Source of the DNA: Phycisphaeraceae bacterium | Lineage (GTDB): Bacteria > Planctomycetota > Phycisphaerae > Phycisphaerales > UBA1924 | Reading direction: 5' to 3' | NCBI GenBank assembly: GCA_020639155.1 | Contig: JACKHF010000002.1 | Span: forward strand, 186,001 to 250,000 | DNA length: 64,000 nucleotides | Shown: positions 10,201-15,802 of the stretch, in pieces | Numbering within the stretch: position 1 is the first letter of the stretch | Layout of the letters: every line of letters begins with the position of its first letter | Made by a program: the position numbers and the translations under genes | The notes under the pieces: generated by a model | The model's input: only the letters and a program-made list of their open reading frames with translations | Told to the model about the DNA's origin: nothing | Databases searched by the model: none

Positions 10201-10434
10201 GTCGCGCGGGATTGTCACATCGATGTTCTTGAGGTTGTGCTCGCGCGCGCCACGAACACGGATGACTTTCTCATCCTGATGTACAGCACCCTTCATAGCA
10301 GGTCGGGGTTCGATCTGCGAAGCTGCGCGAGAAAATGACGCCTGTGTCGTCGCCTTCTTCGTGGAGACCTTTGTTGTCGAGGTCTTCCTGGTTGATGTTT
10401 TCTTCTGCCCAGCGCGTTTGGCCACGGATGCCAT
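7279..10434 (-). CDS. uvrA: excinuclease ABC subunit A
   Basis: 1051 residues. UvrA is the DNA-damage sensor ATPase of nucleotide excision repair. Two ABC modules are complete: Walker A GMSGSGKSSLAFDTIFAEGQ and GVSGSGKSTLVNEIL, two LSGGEAQR signatures, Walker B YVLDEPTIGLHQRDN and YILDEPTTGLHFEDI. Zinc-binding Cys pairs are seen in CKSCTGLG, CPVCNGDR, CEACQGQG and CEVCNGKR. ATG at 10434 was chosen because GAGAGGGAG directly precedes it and the upstream in-frame extension lacks family character. Residues 1-55 form a Lys/Thr/Ser-rich tail (KKTSTRKTSTTKVSTKK) absent from typical UvrA of about 940 residues; it may bind DNA nonspecifically. Confidence 0.97.
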   Translation of the reverse strand: MASVAKRAGQKKTSTRKTSTTKVSTKKATTQASFSRAASQIEPRPAMKGAVHQDEKVIRVRGAREHNLKNIDVTIPRDKLVVVTGMSGSGKSSLAFDTIFAEGQRKYMESLSAYARQFLDQLKKPDIDEIEGIPPTIAIEQRSAAHNPRSTVATTTEIYDYLRLLFARCGKAYSWAPTKQKRDGTVTARSGTPISATSASQIVDGVSRLAEGKRILVLAPTVRGKKGFHRDVLEAYAQQGWQRARVNGTIHDLRDVLTEPNENPLDLGRYEKHTIEAVIDRIAVNAESRQRLAESVEAALRVADGSVIIAIEEQNGDTATWTDHAFSSKFADPKRPEYALEELEPRVFSFNSPHGMCKSCTGLGSMLEFDEELVIPDPERPIAKGGVAPWKANGPGAMVYPRVIKRFCRTVGISPTTPIGTLEPALMKLLMHGTDGKKDTKYGINWQGVMPMLADWFNKTESQWVKDHLHQFQTQKTCPVCNGDRLRIEALHVVVTSAHKADTNRACSETVIGRPKNDGSMLNIAELARLNISDALAYIENLKLDSEQQHIAEPIVREVGNRLRFLASVGLEYLSLDRRTATLSGGEAQRIRLATQVGSGLVGACYVLDEPTIGLHQRDNDRLVRTLRHLTDIGNTVIVVEHDEDMIRAADYILDIGPGPGVHGGRVSACGTVDDIINTAGSITGEYLSGRKRIDVPTERRKVSASKAITVKGAKENNLKNVDAAFPIGGLVCVTGVSGSGKSTLVNEILLKAVRRELHAGRDKPGQHSRITGINKIDRVIEVDQSPIGRTPRSNPATYTGIFDDIRKVYTQTRESKVRGYQPGRFSFNVPAERGGGRCEACQGQGLKRIEMHFLPDVFVTCEVCNGKRYNRETLEVLYRGKSIADVLDMTCEDAIDFFENHPKIVRFTECMRDVGLGYITLGQPSTQLSGGEAQRVKLATELGKGGGTKNDPRAYTQGSGNSLYILDEPTTGLHFEDIRKLVSVIHMLVDAGNTVVVIEHNLDVIKCADWIIDLGPEGGDGGGTIVAEGSPETIAKNTKSYTGQWLKQML

Positions 10435-10682
10435 CTCCCTCTCCCATTCACCAGTCTGCAGGTGCGAGGCGGATGGTAGCGACCACACAGACACCAAACC
10501 ATTCCCGAATCTGTCGCTTTGAATCCAGCGATCGCGCAGTTTCTGCATCCCTCTCGAGTGCTTTGTCCAATGTTCACGATGGTGTGGAGGTTCGTCCGAT
10601 CGACCTGAGCGGATTCGACGGATCAGAACGAGCCTGAGCCCGCGCGGGTTGGGCCTGACCAGGAACAACGAACGGAAACACC

Positions 10683-11087
10683 ATGGCCACCGCAACGACA
10701 ACCGCAACACCCGACAATCGCCGCATTCATCCGCGATTCGATCTGCCGCCAGCATACTCACCCATCTCGGTGCGTCTGATGGACTCGGACATCTTCACGC
10801 TGGATGGGCACGCATACGACATATCCGAGGGCGGGCTCTGCTTTGAGATCGACCGCCCCATCGCACCCGGCACGCAGGTCGCGATCCGCATTGACATGCC
10901 GCCGCTCCCGCTTACGGGGCCGCAACTCAGCGTCTTTGTCATTGGCAACGTCATCTGGATTGATGACGACGACGCACCCGGACCATCACGTATGGCTGTC
11001 GCGTTCTCGTACTTCCCGCGTGCTGGCGACAAGGAACGCCTCCGCGGTCTCATCCGTTCCGGGCAGTACCAGCGCAAGGCTGCATAA
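10683..11087 (+). CDS. PilZ domain protein (probable c-di-GMP receptor)
   Basis: 134 residues. The two PilZ signatures that bind cyclic di-GMP are present: RRIHPRF (RxxxR) near residue 13 and DISEGGLCFEI (DxSxxG) near residue 48, followed by the six-strand barrel (AIRIDMPPLPL, VIGNVIWID). It is a stand-alone domain, so it probably acts as an adaptor that changes partner on c-di-GMP binding. obgE follows after about 90 nt on the same strand; no motility genes are nearby to indicate the target process. Confidence 0.9.
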   Translation: MATATTTATPDNRRIHPRFDLPPAYSPISVRLMDSDIFTLDGHAYDISEGGLCFEIDRPIAPGTQVAIRIDMPPLPLTGPQLSVFVIGNVIWIDDDDAPGPSRMAVAFSYFPRAGDKERLRGLIRSGQYQRKAA

Positions 11088-11177
11088 CAACCCAACCAGA
11101 CTCCTTTGCTGCATGCGGACCGGGCACAATGTGTCCGGTTTGCTGTCAATTTCACACGGTTCGCATATCGTCCCTGC

Positions 11178-12182
11178 ATGTTTGTTGATACAGCGGTCAT
11201 CAGGGTGCACGCGGGCAACGGCGGGAACGGGTGTGTTTCGTTCAGGCGCCAGAAGTACATCCCCAAGGGCGGACCCGATGGCGGCGACGGCGGCGACGGC
11301 GGATCTGTTGTCCTCCAGACAGACAAAGGCATCAACACGCTCGCCGATTTCCGAGGCAAGGTCGATTGGCGCGCTGACCACGGTCAGGCAGGCATGGGAT
11401 CGCAATGCACCGGTGCAACCGCAGCAGATTACGTCATCCGCGTCCCAGAGGGCACGCTCGTCTTTGATAATGAGACCGGCGAACTCATCGCAGACCTTGG
11501 ACCTGACTCCAAACACACCGTCGCGCGCGGCGGTCGTGGTGGGTTCGGCAACGAGCATTTCAAGACGTCAATAAACCAGGCGCCGCGACGCGCAGACCCC
11601 GGCGAGCCCGGCGAGCAGAAAGAACTCCGACTCGAACTCAAGCTCATCGCAGATGTCGGCATCATCGGATTGCCGAACGCGGGCAAATCGACGCTGCTCT
11701 CTGCGATCACACGCGCGCATCCCAAGATCGCCGACTATCCGTTCACGACACTCTCGCCGCAGCTTGGCATCGCAGAACTCGACCCAGAGCGCAGACTGAC
11801 ATTCGCCGACATCCCGGGATTAATCGAGGGCGCAGCAGACGGCGCAGGACTCGGGCATGATTTCCTGAAACACATCGAGCGCACGCGCGTGCTGGTGCAT
11901 CTTGTGGATATCGAGCCTACGGACAAGTCAAACCCGGACGAGAACTACCAGAAGATCCGCGCAGAACTCAGCGCGTACTCGCAGGAACTTGCAGAGAAGC
12001 CCGAGCTTGTGGTGATCTCAAAGACCGATCTGATGCTCGACGAGGAACTTGATCACGAGATCGCGGTGCTCTCGGGCAGGCTCGGCGTGGAACGCACCGA
12101 GGTGATGTCGATCTCGAGCGCATCGGGCAAGGGACTGAAGGACCTGCTCGAGCGCGTGTGGACAATGGTGCGCGAGAGCTAG
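11178..12182 (+). CDS. obgE: Obg family GTPase
   Basis: 334 residues. Obg/CgtA GTPases act in large-subunit ribosome assembly and growth control. The glycine-rich N-terminal Obg fold is clear (VHAGNGGNGCVSFRR, KGGPDGGDGGDGGSVV). The G domain follows with G1 GLPNAGKSTLL, G3 DIPGLIEGA, G4 SKTD and G5-like SISSASGKG. ATG at 11178 starts exactly at the conserved MFVDTAVIRV; an in-frame ATG at 11106 would add 24 residues with no family match. No C-terminal OCT domain is present, so this is the short form. Confidence 0.97.
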   Translation: MFVDTAVIRVHAGNGGNGCVSFRRQKYIPKGGPDGGDGGDGGSVVLQTDKGINTLADFRGKVDWRADHGQAGMGSQCTGATAADYVIRVPEGTLVFDNETGELIADLGPDSKHTVARGGRGGFGNEHFKTSINQAPRRADPGEPGEQKELRLELKLIADVGIIGLPNAGKSTLLSAITRAHPKIADYPFTTLSPQLGIAELDPERRLTFADIPGLIEGAADGAGLGHDFLKHIERTRVLVHLVDIEPTDKSNPDENYQKIRAELSAYSQELAEKPELVVISKTDLMLDEELDHEIAVLSGRLGVERTEVMSISSASGKGLKDLLERVWTMVRES

Positions 12183-12194
12183 GTTTTTCCAAGT

Positions 12195-12226
12195 TTTTAC
12201 CACAGAGGACACAGAGGTCCACGGAG
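12195..12226 (+). repeat. intergenic repeat, CACAGAGGACACAGAG type (left outer arm)
   Basis: ACCACAGAGGACACAGAGG followed by CACGGAGA. The reverse complement of 13593-13632 starts ACCACAGAGGACACTGAGG and also reaches CACGGAGA, so the two copies face each other across the 12761-13384 ORF. Related CACAGAG-rich intergenic strings are common in environmental bacterial genomes. Confidence 0.7.
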
Positions 12227-12345
12227 AACGGGCTTTGCTGGGTGCCATGGTCACGCGAGCGTGACCATGATGATGCGCTGGACACATAGCGCACTCAAGT
12301 GCGATAGTGCATACAACGCTCAGGAGCGCGGCGCGCAGCAAAGTT

Positions 12346-12416
12346 CAGGAGCGTGGGGCGTCTCGCCCCACGGGACAGTTGCTTCCGTTTCCGGGGCGGG
12401 ACGCCCCGGGCTCCTG
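12346..12416. repeat. inverted pair of GGGGCG hairpins
   Basis: The left arm starts CAGGAGCGTGGGGCG and is itself a hairpin, CGTGGGGCG/CGCCCCACG (12352-12360 with 12364-12372). The right arm read on the opposite strand is CAGGAGCCCGGGGCG and is also self-complementary (CCGGGGCG/CGCCCCGG). The arms match at 21 of 26 positions, so the whole can fold as two small hairpins or one long one. No coding function is apparent. Confidence 0.65.
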
Positions 12417-12600
12417 TGTTGTTCGCAGAGTGCCACTGCTTTGTCGCATCGCAACAAGCAGTGCAGACATTCAAGCCCATCGCACTGGTACTCGTTTCAC
12501 GAGATACCAGTGGCACCAAGACATCATGGGTGTGCGAGCCAGGCTATGCACAGTGATGAGCATCTTGCGAGGATTCGCGAGCTTGTGGGGTGGTGAACCG

Positions 12601-12624
12601 TAGAGGCACTGAGACACAGAGAAG
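12601..12624 (+). repeat. partial CACAGAG-type repeat
   Basis: GGCACTGAGACACAGAGAAG resembles the distal part of the CACAGAG repeat that begins at 12195, as if the repeat had been split by the roughly 370-nt segment containing the GGGGCG hairpins. Confidence 0.45.
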
Positions 12625-12643
12625 TGAAGACGAGATGAATGTC

Positions 12644-12670
12644 GTCATTCCCGCGCACGCGGGGATCCAG
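12644..12670 (+). repeat. palindromic intergenic repeat GTCATTCCCGCG...GGGATCC (left inner arm)
   Basis: GTCATTCCCGCG, then CACGCGGGGATCC, with CCCGCG/CGCGGG able to pair. It is an inverted copy of 13557-13581, matching at 23 of 25 positions. This resembles the widely dispersed GTCATTCCCGC...GCGGGAATCC intergenic palindromes of many bacteria. Confidence 0.7.
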
Positions 12671-12760
12671 CTATAGAAATACTCGAACGAAATCTGTGCG
12701 CAATCATTGGTCTAGTATAGTTTCAGTGAAATCGCTTGTAGCGAACTGTAATATAGGAAA

Positions 12761-13384
12761 ATGGATGCTATGACCACAAGTTTGGTGATAATAGCTCTAT
12801 CAATCATAGTAATCATTGCGATTCAGGTTCATGCGCATCGAAAAAGCTATGCATTACTGAATGAGATGGTGGACCAGGGATGGTCGTCGCGTGTGCATGG
12901 TGACCATTGTGCAAAGCAATGTAGGCGTAGTCTGGTTAAGCAGCGATTTGCCTCAACAATAAAAAGGCATAAATCCGCGATCCGCACAGCTGGTAGTTAT
13001 GAACTCTACTTCGAGTGTGGAGAGATGGTAGAGGAAGTCATTACACACCAGACGTGGTCTTATCATCTATATATCTGGCCAAGGACAAGCGATATTCCGT
13101 TGGGGTTGTTTGATGGTGCCCGAGTCAGGGCGATTCCAGCAATCAAGTTTGCGAAAGGTCTGCTAGTTGAAACAGATATGGCTGGCAAAGCTCCATCTCT
13201 TACCGCGCTGTCCGATGTGATCAGTAAGCATCACGAGCGAAAGGCAGTGTGGGACTGGGTTATCTGCGTGCACGACAAATATGAGTGCTGCTTTCTTATA
13301 GTTGAATCAGATGTGCATAGCGCAAGCTTGATTGCAGAATCTGTGTTTAGTGTATTGTCCGCCACCCAATCTGAGATGCATTAG
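12761..13384 (+). CDS. hypothetical membrane-anchored protein
   Basis: 207 residues, not recognised. The N-terminus (SLVIIALSIIVIIAIQVHAH) is one strong transmembrane segment with a basic stretch after it, suggesting a single-pass protein whose soluble domain lies in the cytoplasm. The soluble part has strands such as SYELYFECGEMVEE and WDWVICVHDKYECCFLIVES. The base composition is visibly richer in A+T than the flanking genes. The ORF stands alone between two sets of inverted intergenic repeats, which together suggest acquisition or a mobile cassette. Function cannot be inferred; it could also be an old gene under weak selection. Confidence 0.6.
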   Translation: MDAMTTSLVIIALSIIVIIAIQVHAHRKSYALLNEMVDQGWSSRVHGDHCAKQCRRSLVKQRFASTIKRHKSAIRTAGSYELYFECGEMVEEVITHQTWSYHLYIWPRTSDIPLGLFDGARVRAIPAIKFAKGLLVETDMAGKAPSLTALSDVISKHHERKAVWDWVICVHDKYECCFLIVESDVHSASLIAESVFSVLSATQSEMH

Positions 13385-13556
13385 TTGTTTCCATATTTGT
13401 CCCGTGTTTAATTCACTGACATGCTGTTTTACTCAAGTTCATCATGGATCGTGCTTAAGTTCTCACGCCAGGTTCGGGGTCGCTGTTATCTCGCAGACAT
13501 ACAACATCTGACCCTGTGTTTGCGCACAGAGCTCGTTGATCATGATGTACAGAACC

Positions 13557-13581
13557 GGATCCCCGCTTGCGCGGGGATGAC
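13557..13581 (-). repeat. palindromic intergenic repeat (right inner arm)
   Basis: Read on the minus strand it is GTCATCCCCGCGCAAGC then GGGGATCC, the same unit as 12644-12668 with two mismatches in 25, in opposite orientation. Confidence 0.7.
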
Positions 13582-13592
13582 GCTTGGCTTTG

Positions 13593-13632
13593 TCTCCGTG
13601 CTGTCTCTGTGTTCCTCAGTGTCCTCTGTGGT
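13593..13632 (-). repeat. CACAGAG-type intergenic repeat (right outer arm)
   Basis: Read on the minus strand it begins ACCACAGAGGACACTGAGG, continues through AACACAGAGACAG and ends CACGGAGA. It mirrors 12195-12226. Confidence 0.7.
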
Positions 13633-13664
13633 TCATCTTGCTTCCCACCCGACAGAACAGCCCC

Positions 13665-13693
13665 TGAACATCGCGATTTCCGTGGCGTATAAT
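13665..13693 (+). promoter_or_regulatory. probable nuoB promoter
   Basis: TGAACA (13665-13670), a 17-nt spacer, and a perfect TATAAT (13688-13693). Transcription would begin near 13700, just ahead of the nuoB ATG at 13728. The alternative ATG at 13692 overlaps the -10 hexamer and so cannot be the start if this promoter is used. Confidence 0.6.
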
Positions 13694-13727
13694 GGTTCGA
13701 ACCCGCTCTTTTCCGGAGACCGTCCCC

Positions 13728-14291
13728 ATGGGAATCGAAGCCGCACTGCCCACTGACATGATCCTGACCACGCAGTTGCAGCGTGTGATCAACTGGGCCC
13801 GCCGGTCGAGTCTGTGGCCGATGCCGTTCGCGACAGCGTGCTGCGGTATCGAGCTGATGGCGACAGCGTCCAGCCGGTACGACCTTGCCCGGTTCGGGGC
13901 TGAGGTGATGCGGTTCTCGCCCCGCCAGTCTGACCTGCTGATCGTTGCCGGGCGCATCGGGATCAAGACCATGCCGGTGCTCCAGCGGATCTACCAGCAG
14001 ATGCCCGAGCCGAAGTGGGTCATCTCGATGGGAGCCTGCGCCTCGACGGGTGGCGTTTTCGACACCTACGCCGTGGTTCAGGGCGTTGATCAGTTCATCC
14101 CAGTGGACGTGTACGTGCCCGGGTGCCCACCTCGACCCGAGCAGTTGATCGAGGGCGTGATGGCCATCCAACGCCACATCGACAAGGAAGGATTGCCCCC
14201 GTCCGGCGGGAAACGGGCTGCTCTGAACCTCGTGGTGGAGCCGAGCCATACGCCGAGACCCCAGCCTGTCGGTTTGACGATCGGGAAGTAA
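13728..14291 (+). CDS. nuoB: NADH-quinone oxidoreductase subunit B
   Basis: 187 residues. NuoB carries cluster N2, the last iron-sulfur centre before quinone in respiratory complex I, at the cytoplasmic face of the membrane arm. The ligands are visible: the double Cys in FATACCGIELM, Cys in ISMGACASTGG and Cys in YVPGCPPRPEQL. Length is normal. GGAG lies about 8 nt before the ATG at 13728. No other nuo gene is in the window, so this is either a detached gene of a split complex I locus or a second copy. Near relatives are small subunits of NiFe hydrogenases, but the NuoB pattern is the better fit. Confidence 0.93.
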   Translation: MGIEAALPTDMILTTQLQRVINWARRSSLWPMPFATACCGIELMATASSRYDLARFGAEVMRFSPRQSDLLIVAGRIGIKTMPVLQRIYQQMPEPKWVISMGACASTGGVFDTYAVVQGVDQFIPVDVYVPGCPPRPEQLIEGVMAIQRHIDKEGLPPSGGKRAALNLVVEPSHTPRPQPVGLTIGK

Positions 14292-14375
14292 CGGCAGGAG
14301 TAAAGAACCCGTCAAACCTGAGGACGGGTGAAACAACTTTCGTGCTGATCGATGTTCTTTCTCAAGTCCGATCAG

Positions 14376-14403
14376 TTGACGAGTCGATGGATCTGTGTAG
14401 CAT
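14376..14403 (+). promoter_or_regulatory. possible promoter of the lysine operon leader
   Basis: TTGACG (14376-14381), a 16-nt spacer, and TAGCAT (14398-14403), giving a start near 14410 and placing the leader ORF and attenuator inside the transcript. Matches to consensus are 5/6 and 4/6. A small hairpin CCGATT/AATCGG (14412-14427) would lie at the 5' end of the RNA. Confidence 0.4.
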
Positions 14404-14463
14404 CATGGCAGCCGATTCCAGAATCGGTGCCGGAATCACGAAGTTGACACACCCATGGTATCC

Positions 14464-14547
14464 ATGAATCCCAAATCCAAAGCAGCGAAATGCAAAGGCG
14501 CGAATGACGCTTGGGCTTTCCGTTTGGATTTGGATGATGCGGCATAA
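14464..14547 (+). CDS. lysine-rich leader peptide of the lysW operon
   Basis: A 27-codon ORF starting MNPKSKAAKCKGAN and ending LDLDDAA. Lysine codons, all AAA, are at positions 4, 6, 9 and 11. It lies between a candidate promoter and a terminator hairpin, 130 nt ahead of lysW. Its codons 3-6 form segment 1, and codons 20-24 form segment 2, of a complete attenuator (see 14471-14606). Ribosome stalling at the Lys codons would release segment 2 to form the antiterminator. An in-frame ATG at 14455 could start it three codons earlier. The ribosome-binding site is weak for either start, which is the main reservation. Confidence 0.65.
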   Translation: MNPKSKAAKCKGANDAWAFRLDLDDAA

Positions 14548-14588
14548 ACCACTGCAGAAATCAGAATCCAGAACGACCCCGAGCGTCA
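14471..14588 (+). promoter_or_regulatory. transcription attenuator: protector and antiterminator helices
   Basis: Three alternative pairings can be read directly. 1:2 (protector): CCAAATCCAAA 14471-14481 with TTTGGATTTGG 14523-14533, 11 perfect pairs. 2:3 (antiterminator): CGTTTGGATT 14521-14530 with 14565-14575 (10 pairs, one bulged G), continued by TGACGCTTGGG 14505-14515 with 14578-14588 (11 pairs including one G-U). 3:4 (terminator): 14572-14580 with 14595-14603. The antiterminator uses up the whole 5' arm of the terminator, and the protector uses up segment 2, so the three are mutually exclusive. The Lys codons of the leader peptide lie in and just after segment 1. Confidence 0.7.
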
Positions 14589-14606
14589 CAGCCTGGGGTC
14601 GTTTTC
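14572..14606 (+). terminator. attenuator terminator ahead of lysW
   Basis: AACGACCCC (14572-14580) pairs perfectly with GGGGTCGTT (14595-14603), with GC/GC extending inside the loop, followed by TTTT then CGTTT. It stands between the leader ORF and lysW with no other gene to end, which fits conditional termination of the lysine operon. Confidence 0.75.
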
Positions 14607-14675
14607 GTTTGTCGTCCGTTTGTTTCGATTGTTCAGCCACGAGTGCCACAGCACAGAACCACAGGAGATTTGATC

Positions 14676-14864
14676 ATGTCCGATGCAGCCACCCTGATCG
14701 CAACCGCCTGCCCCGAATGCGACGCTGAGATCACGTTCGAACGCTCGCCCCTCAATGGTGAGGTTTGCCGGTGCTCCGAGTGCCGGGTTGAGCTCGAAGT
14801 GACTTGCACGAATCCGTTGCGTCTTGAGATCGCGCCGGAAGTCGAAGAGGACTGGGGCGAGTAA
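14676..14864 (+). CDS. lysW: LysW amino-group carrier protein
   Basis: 62 residues. In the carrier-protein pathway the C-terminal glutamate of LysW is joined to the alpha-amino group of aminoadipate (or glutamate), protecting it while the side chain is activated, reduced and transaminated. The C-terminal EDWGE signature that becomes modified is intact. Zinc ligands are provided by CPEC (12-15) and the CRCSEC cluster (31-36). ATG at 14676 has AGGAG about 9 nt upstream; an upstream in-frame start at 14643 would add residues without family support. It is the first gene of the operon lysW-lysX-lysY-lysZ-ccl-like-lysK. Confidence 0.95.
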   Translation: MSDAATLIATACPECDAEITFERSPLNGEVCRCSECRVELEVTCTNPLRLEIAPEVEEDWGE

Positions 14865-14920
14865 GCAGGGCCAGACATACTCACCTTCATACCCATTACA
14901 GAAAGACCAGAGGATTGCAG

Positions 14921-15802
14921 ATGCGTGTTGCCATGCTTCATACCCGGATGCGAACAGAGGAGCGCCTGCTCGTCGACGCGTTCGAGGCTCGCGGTGCCAA
15001 TGTCGAGCTGGTCGACATCCGACCCGAGGTATTCAGACTCGACGACATGTCGAGATGGACCCAGTTCGATGTCGTGTTCGATCGCTCGTTGAGCCTGACA
15101 ACGTCGATCACGACGTTGCGCATGCTCGATATGGCTGGTGTCCGATGCGTGAACCATCCGGACGTCGTCGAGGTGTGCTCTGACAAGCTTCGCACGACGC
15201 TGGCGCTCGAAAGGGCTGGCGTGCCGAACCCGCGCACGCGCATCGCGCTGTCGCCCGAAGCGGCGCTCGAAGCCATCCGTGTGATGGGGTTCCCTGTCGT
15301 GCTTAAGCCGACAGTTGGGTCCTGGGGAAGAATGGTCTCGCGAATCAACGACATGGACGCAGCCGAGGCGATCATCGAGCATCGCGATGTGCTTGGCTCG
15401 GTGCAGCATCATGTGTACTACATCCAGGAACACATCGACAAGCCCGACCGCGATCTCCGCGTGTTCGTTGTTGGGGGCGAGCCCATCGCAGCTATCGCGC
15501 GGTACTCCGAACACTGGGTGACAAACACCGCGCGTGGCGGAAGCGCGCAGAACGAACCGTTGACAGACGAACTCGTGTCTCTTGCCAGACGCGTGCATGA
15601 CGCGGTTGGTGGCGATGCGATCGCGATTGATCTGCTCGAATGTCCGAATCGAGGGTTGCTTGTGAACGAGGTGAACCACTCGATGGAGTTCCGCAACTCC
15701 ATCGCAACAACGGGCATCGATATTCCCGGCAGGATCGTCGAACACATTATGAATAGCACGAGTGTGAACACGCCGTCACTGACAGGAGTGCTCGCGTCGT
15801 GA
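14921..15802 (+). CDS. lysX: LysW--aminoadipate ligase LysX (ATP-grasp, RimK-like)
   Basis: 293 residues. It uses ATP to join 2-aminoadipate to the C-terminal Glu of LysW. The ATP-grasp core is complete: MGFPVVLKPTVGSWGRMVSRI, QEHIDKPDRDLRVFVVG, AIDLLEC and EVNHSMEFRNS with TTGIDIPG. The last motif strongly resembles LysX of Thermus-type lysine pathways. ATG at 14921 follows AGAGGA at 6 nt spacing. The 3' end overlaps lysY by 4 nt (GTGA), so translation is probably coupled. The alternative role, glutamate ligation for arginine (ArgX), is less likely given the lysine-codon leader upstream. Confidence 0.93.
   Translation: MRVAMLHTRMRTEERLLVDAFEARGANVELVDIRPEVFRLDDMSRWTQFDVVFDRSLSLTTSITTLRMLDMAGVRCVNHPDVVEVCSDKLRTTLALERAGVPNPRTRIALSPEAALEAIRVMGFPVVLKPTVGSWGRMVSRINDMDAAEAIIEHRDVLGSVQHHVYYIQEHIDKPDRDLRVFVVGGEPIAAIARYSEHWVTNTARGGSAQNEPLTDELVSLARRVHDAVGGDAIAIDLLECPNRGLLVNEVNHSMEFRNSIATTGIDIPGRIVEHIMNSTSVNTPSLTGVLAS

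Larger units (their letters stand above)
12183..12760. other. repeat-rich intergenic region
   Basis: 578 nt without a supported gene; overlapping short frames here are by-products of GC-rich hairpins. It contains a CACAGAG-type repeat at each end of a 430-nt block, a pair of inverted GGGGCG hairpins, and a CCCGCG-CGCGGG palindrome. It forms the left side of a nested inverted arrangement whose right side lies at 13557-13632. Confidence 0.7.
13385..13727. other. intergenic region with inverted repeats and the nuoB promoter
   Basis: 343 nt without a gene. It holds the right arms of the two intergenic repeats (13557-13581 and 13593-13632) and, at its right end, the probable nuoB promoter. Nothing is seen in 13385-13550. 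Confidence 0.6.

Noticed and set aside
12301..12603. Small genes in the 12.3-12.6 kb repeat region
   Set aside because: The open frames run through hairpin repeats, overlap each other in several frames and encode no recognisable protein.
13685..13710. T-loop-like GGTTCGAACCC suggesting a tRNA
   Set aside because: No acceptor, D or anticodon stems can be built upstream, and the bases overlap a TATAAT promoter element.
14444..14472. TTGACA at 14444-14449 as the lysW leader promoter
   Set aside because: A -10 element at normal spacing would fall at about 14466 and has no match (AATCCC); it would also place the start inside the leader ORF. The 14376-14403 pair is better.
14338..14649. A 95-codon minus-strand ORF opposite the lysine leader
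   Set aside because: It is explained as the shadow of the leader ORF and hairpins; no ribosome-binding site or protein family supports it.
14292..14675. Lysine (L-box) riboswitch upstream of lysW
   Set aside because: The conserved L-box core and its five-helix layout were not found; the alternative helices with a Lys-codon ORF explain the region better.
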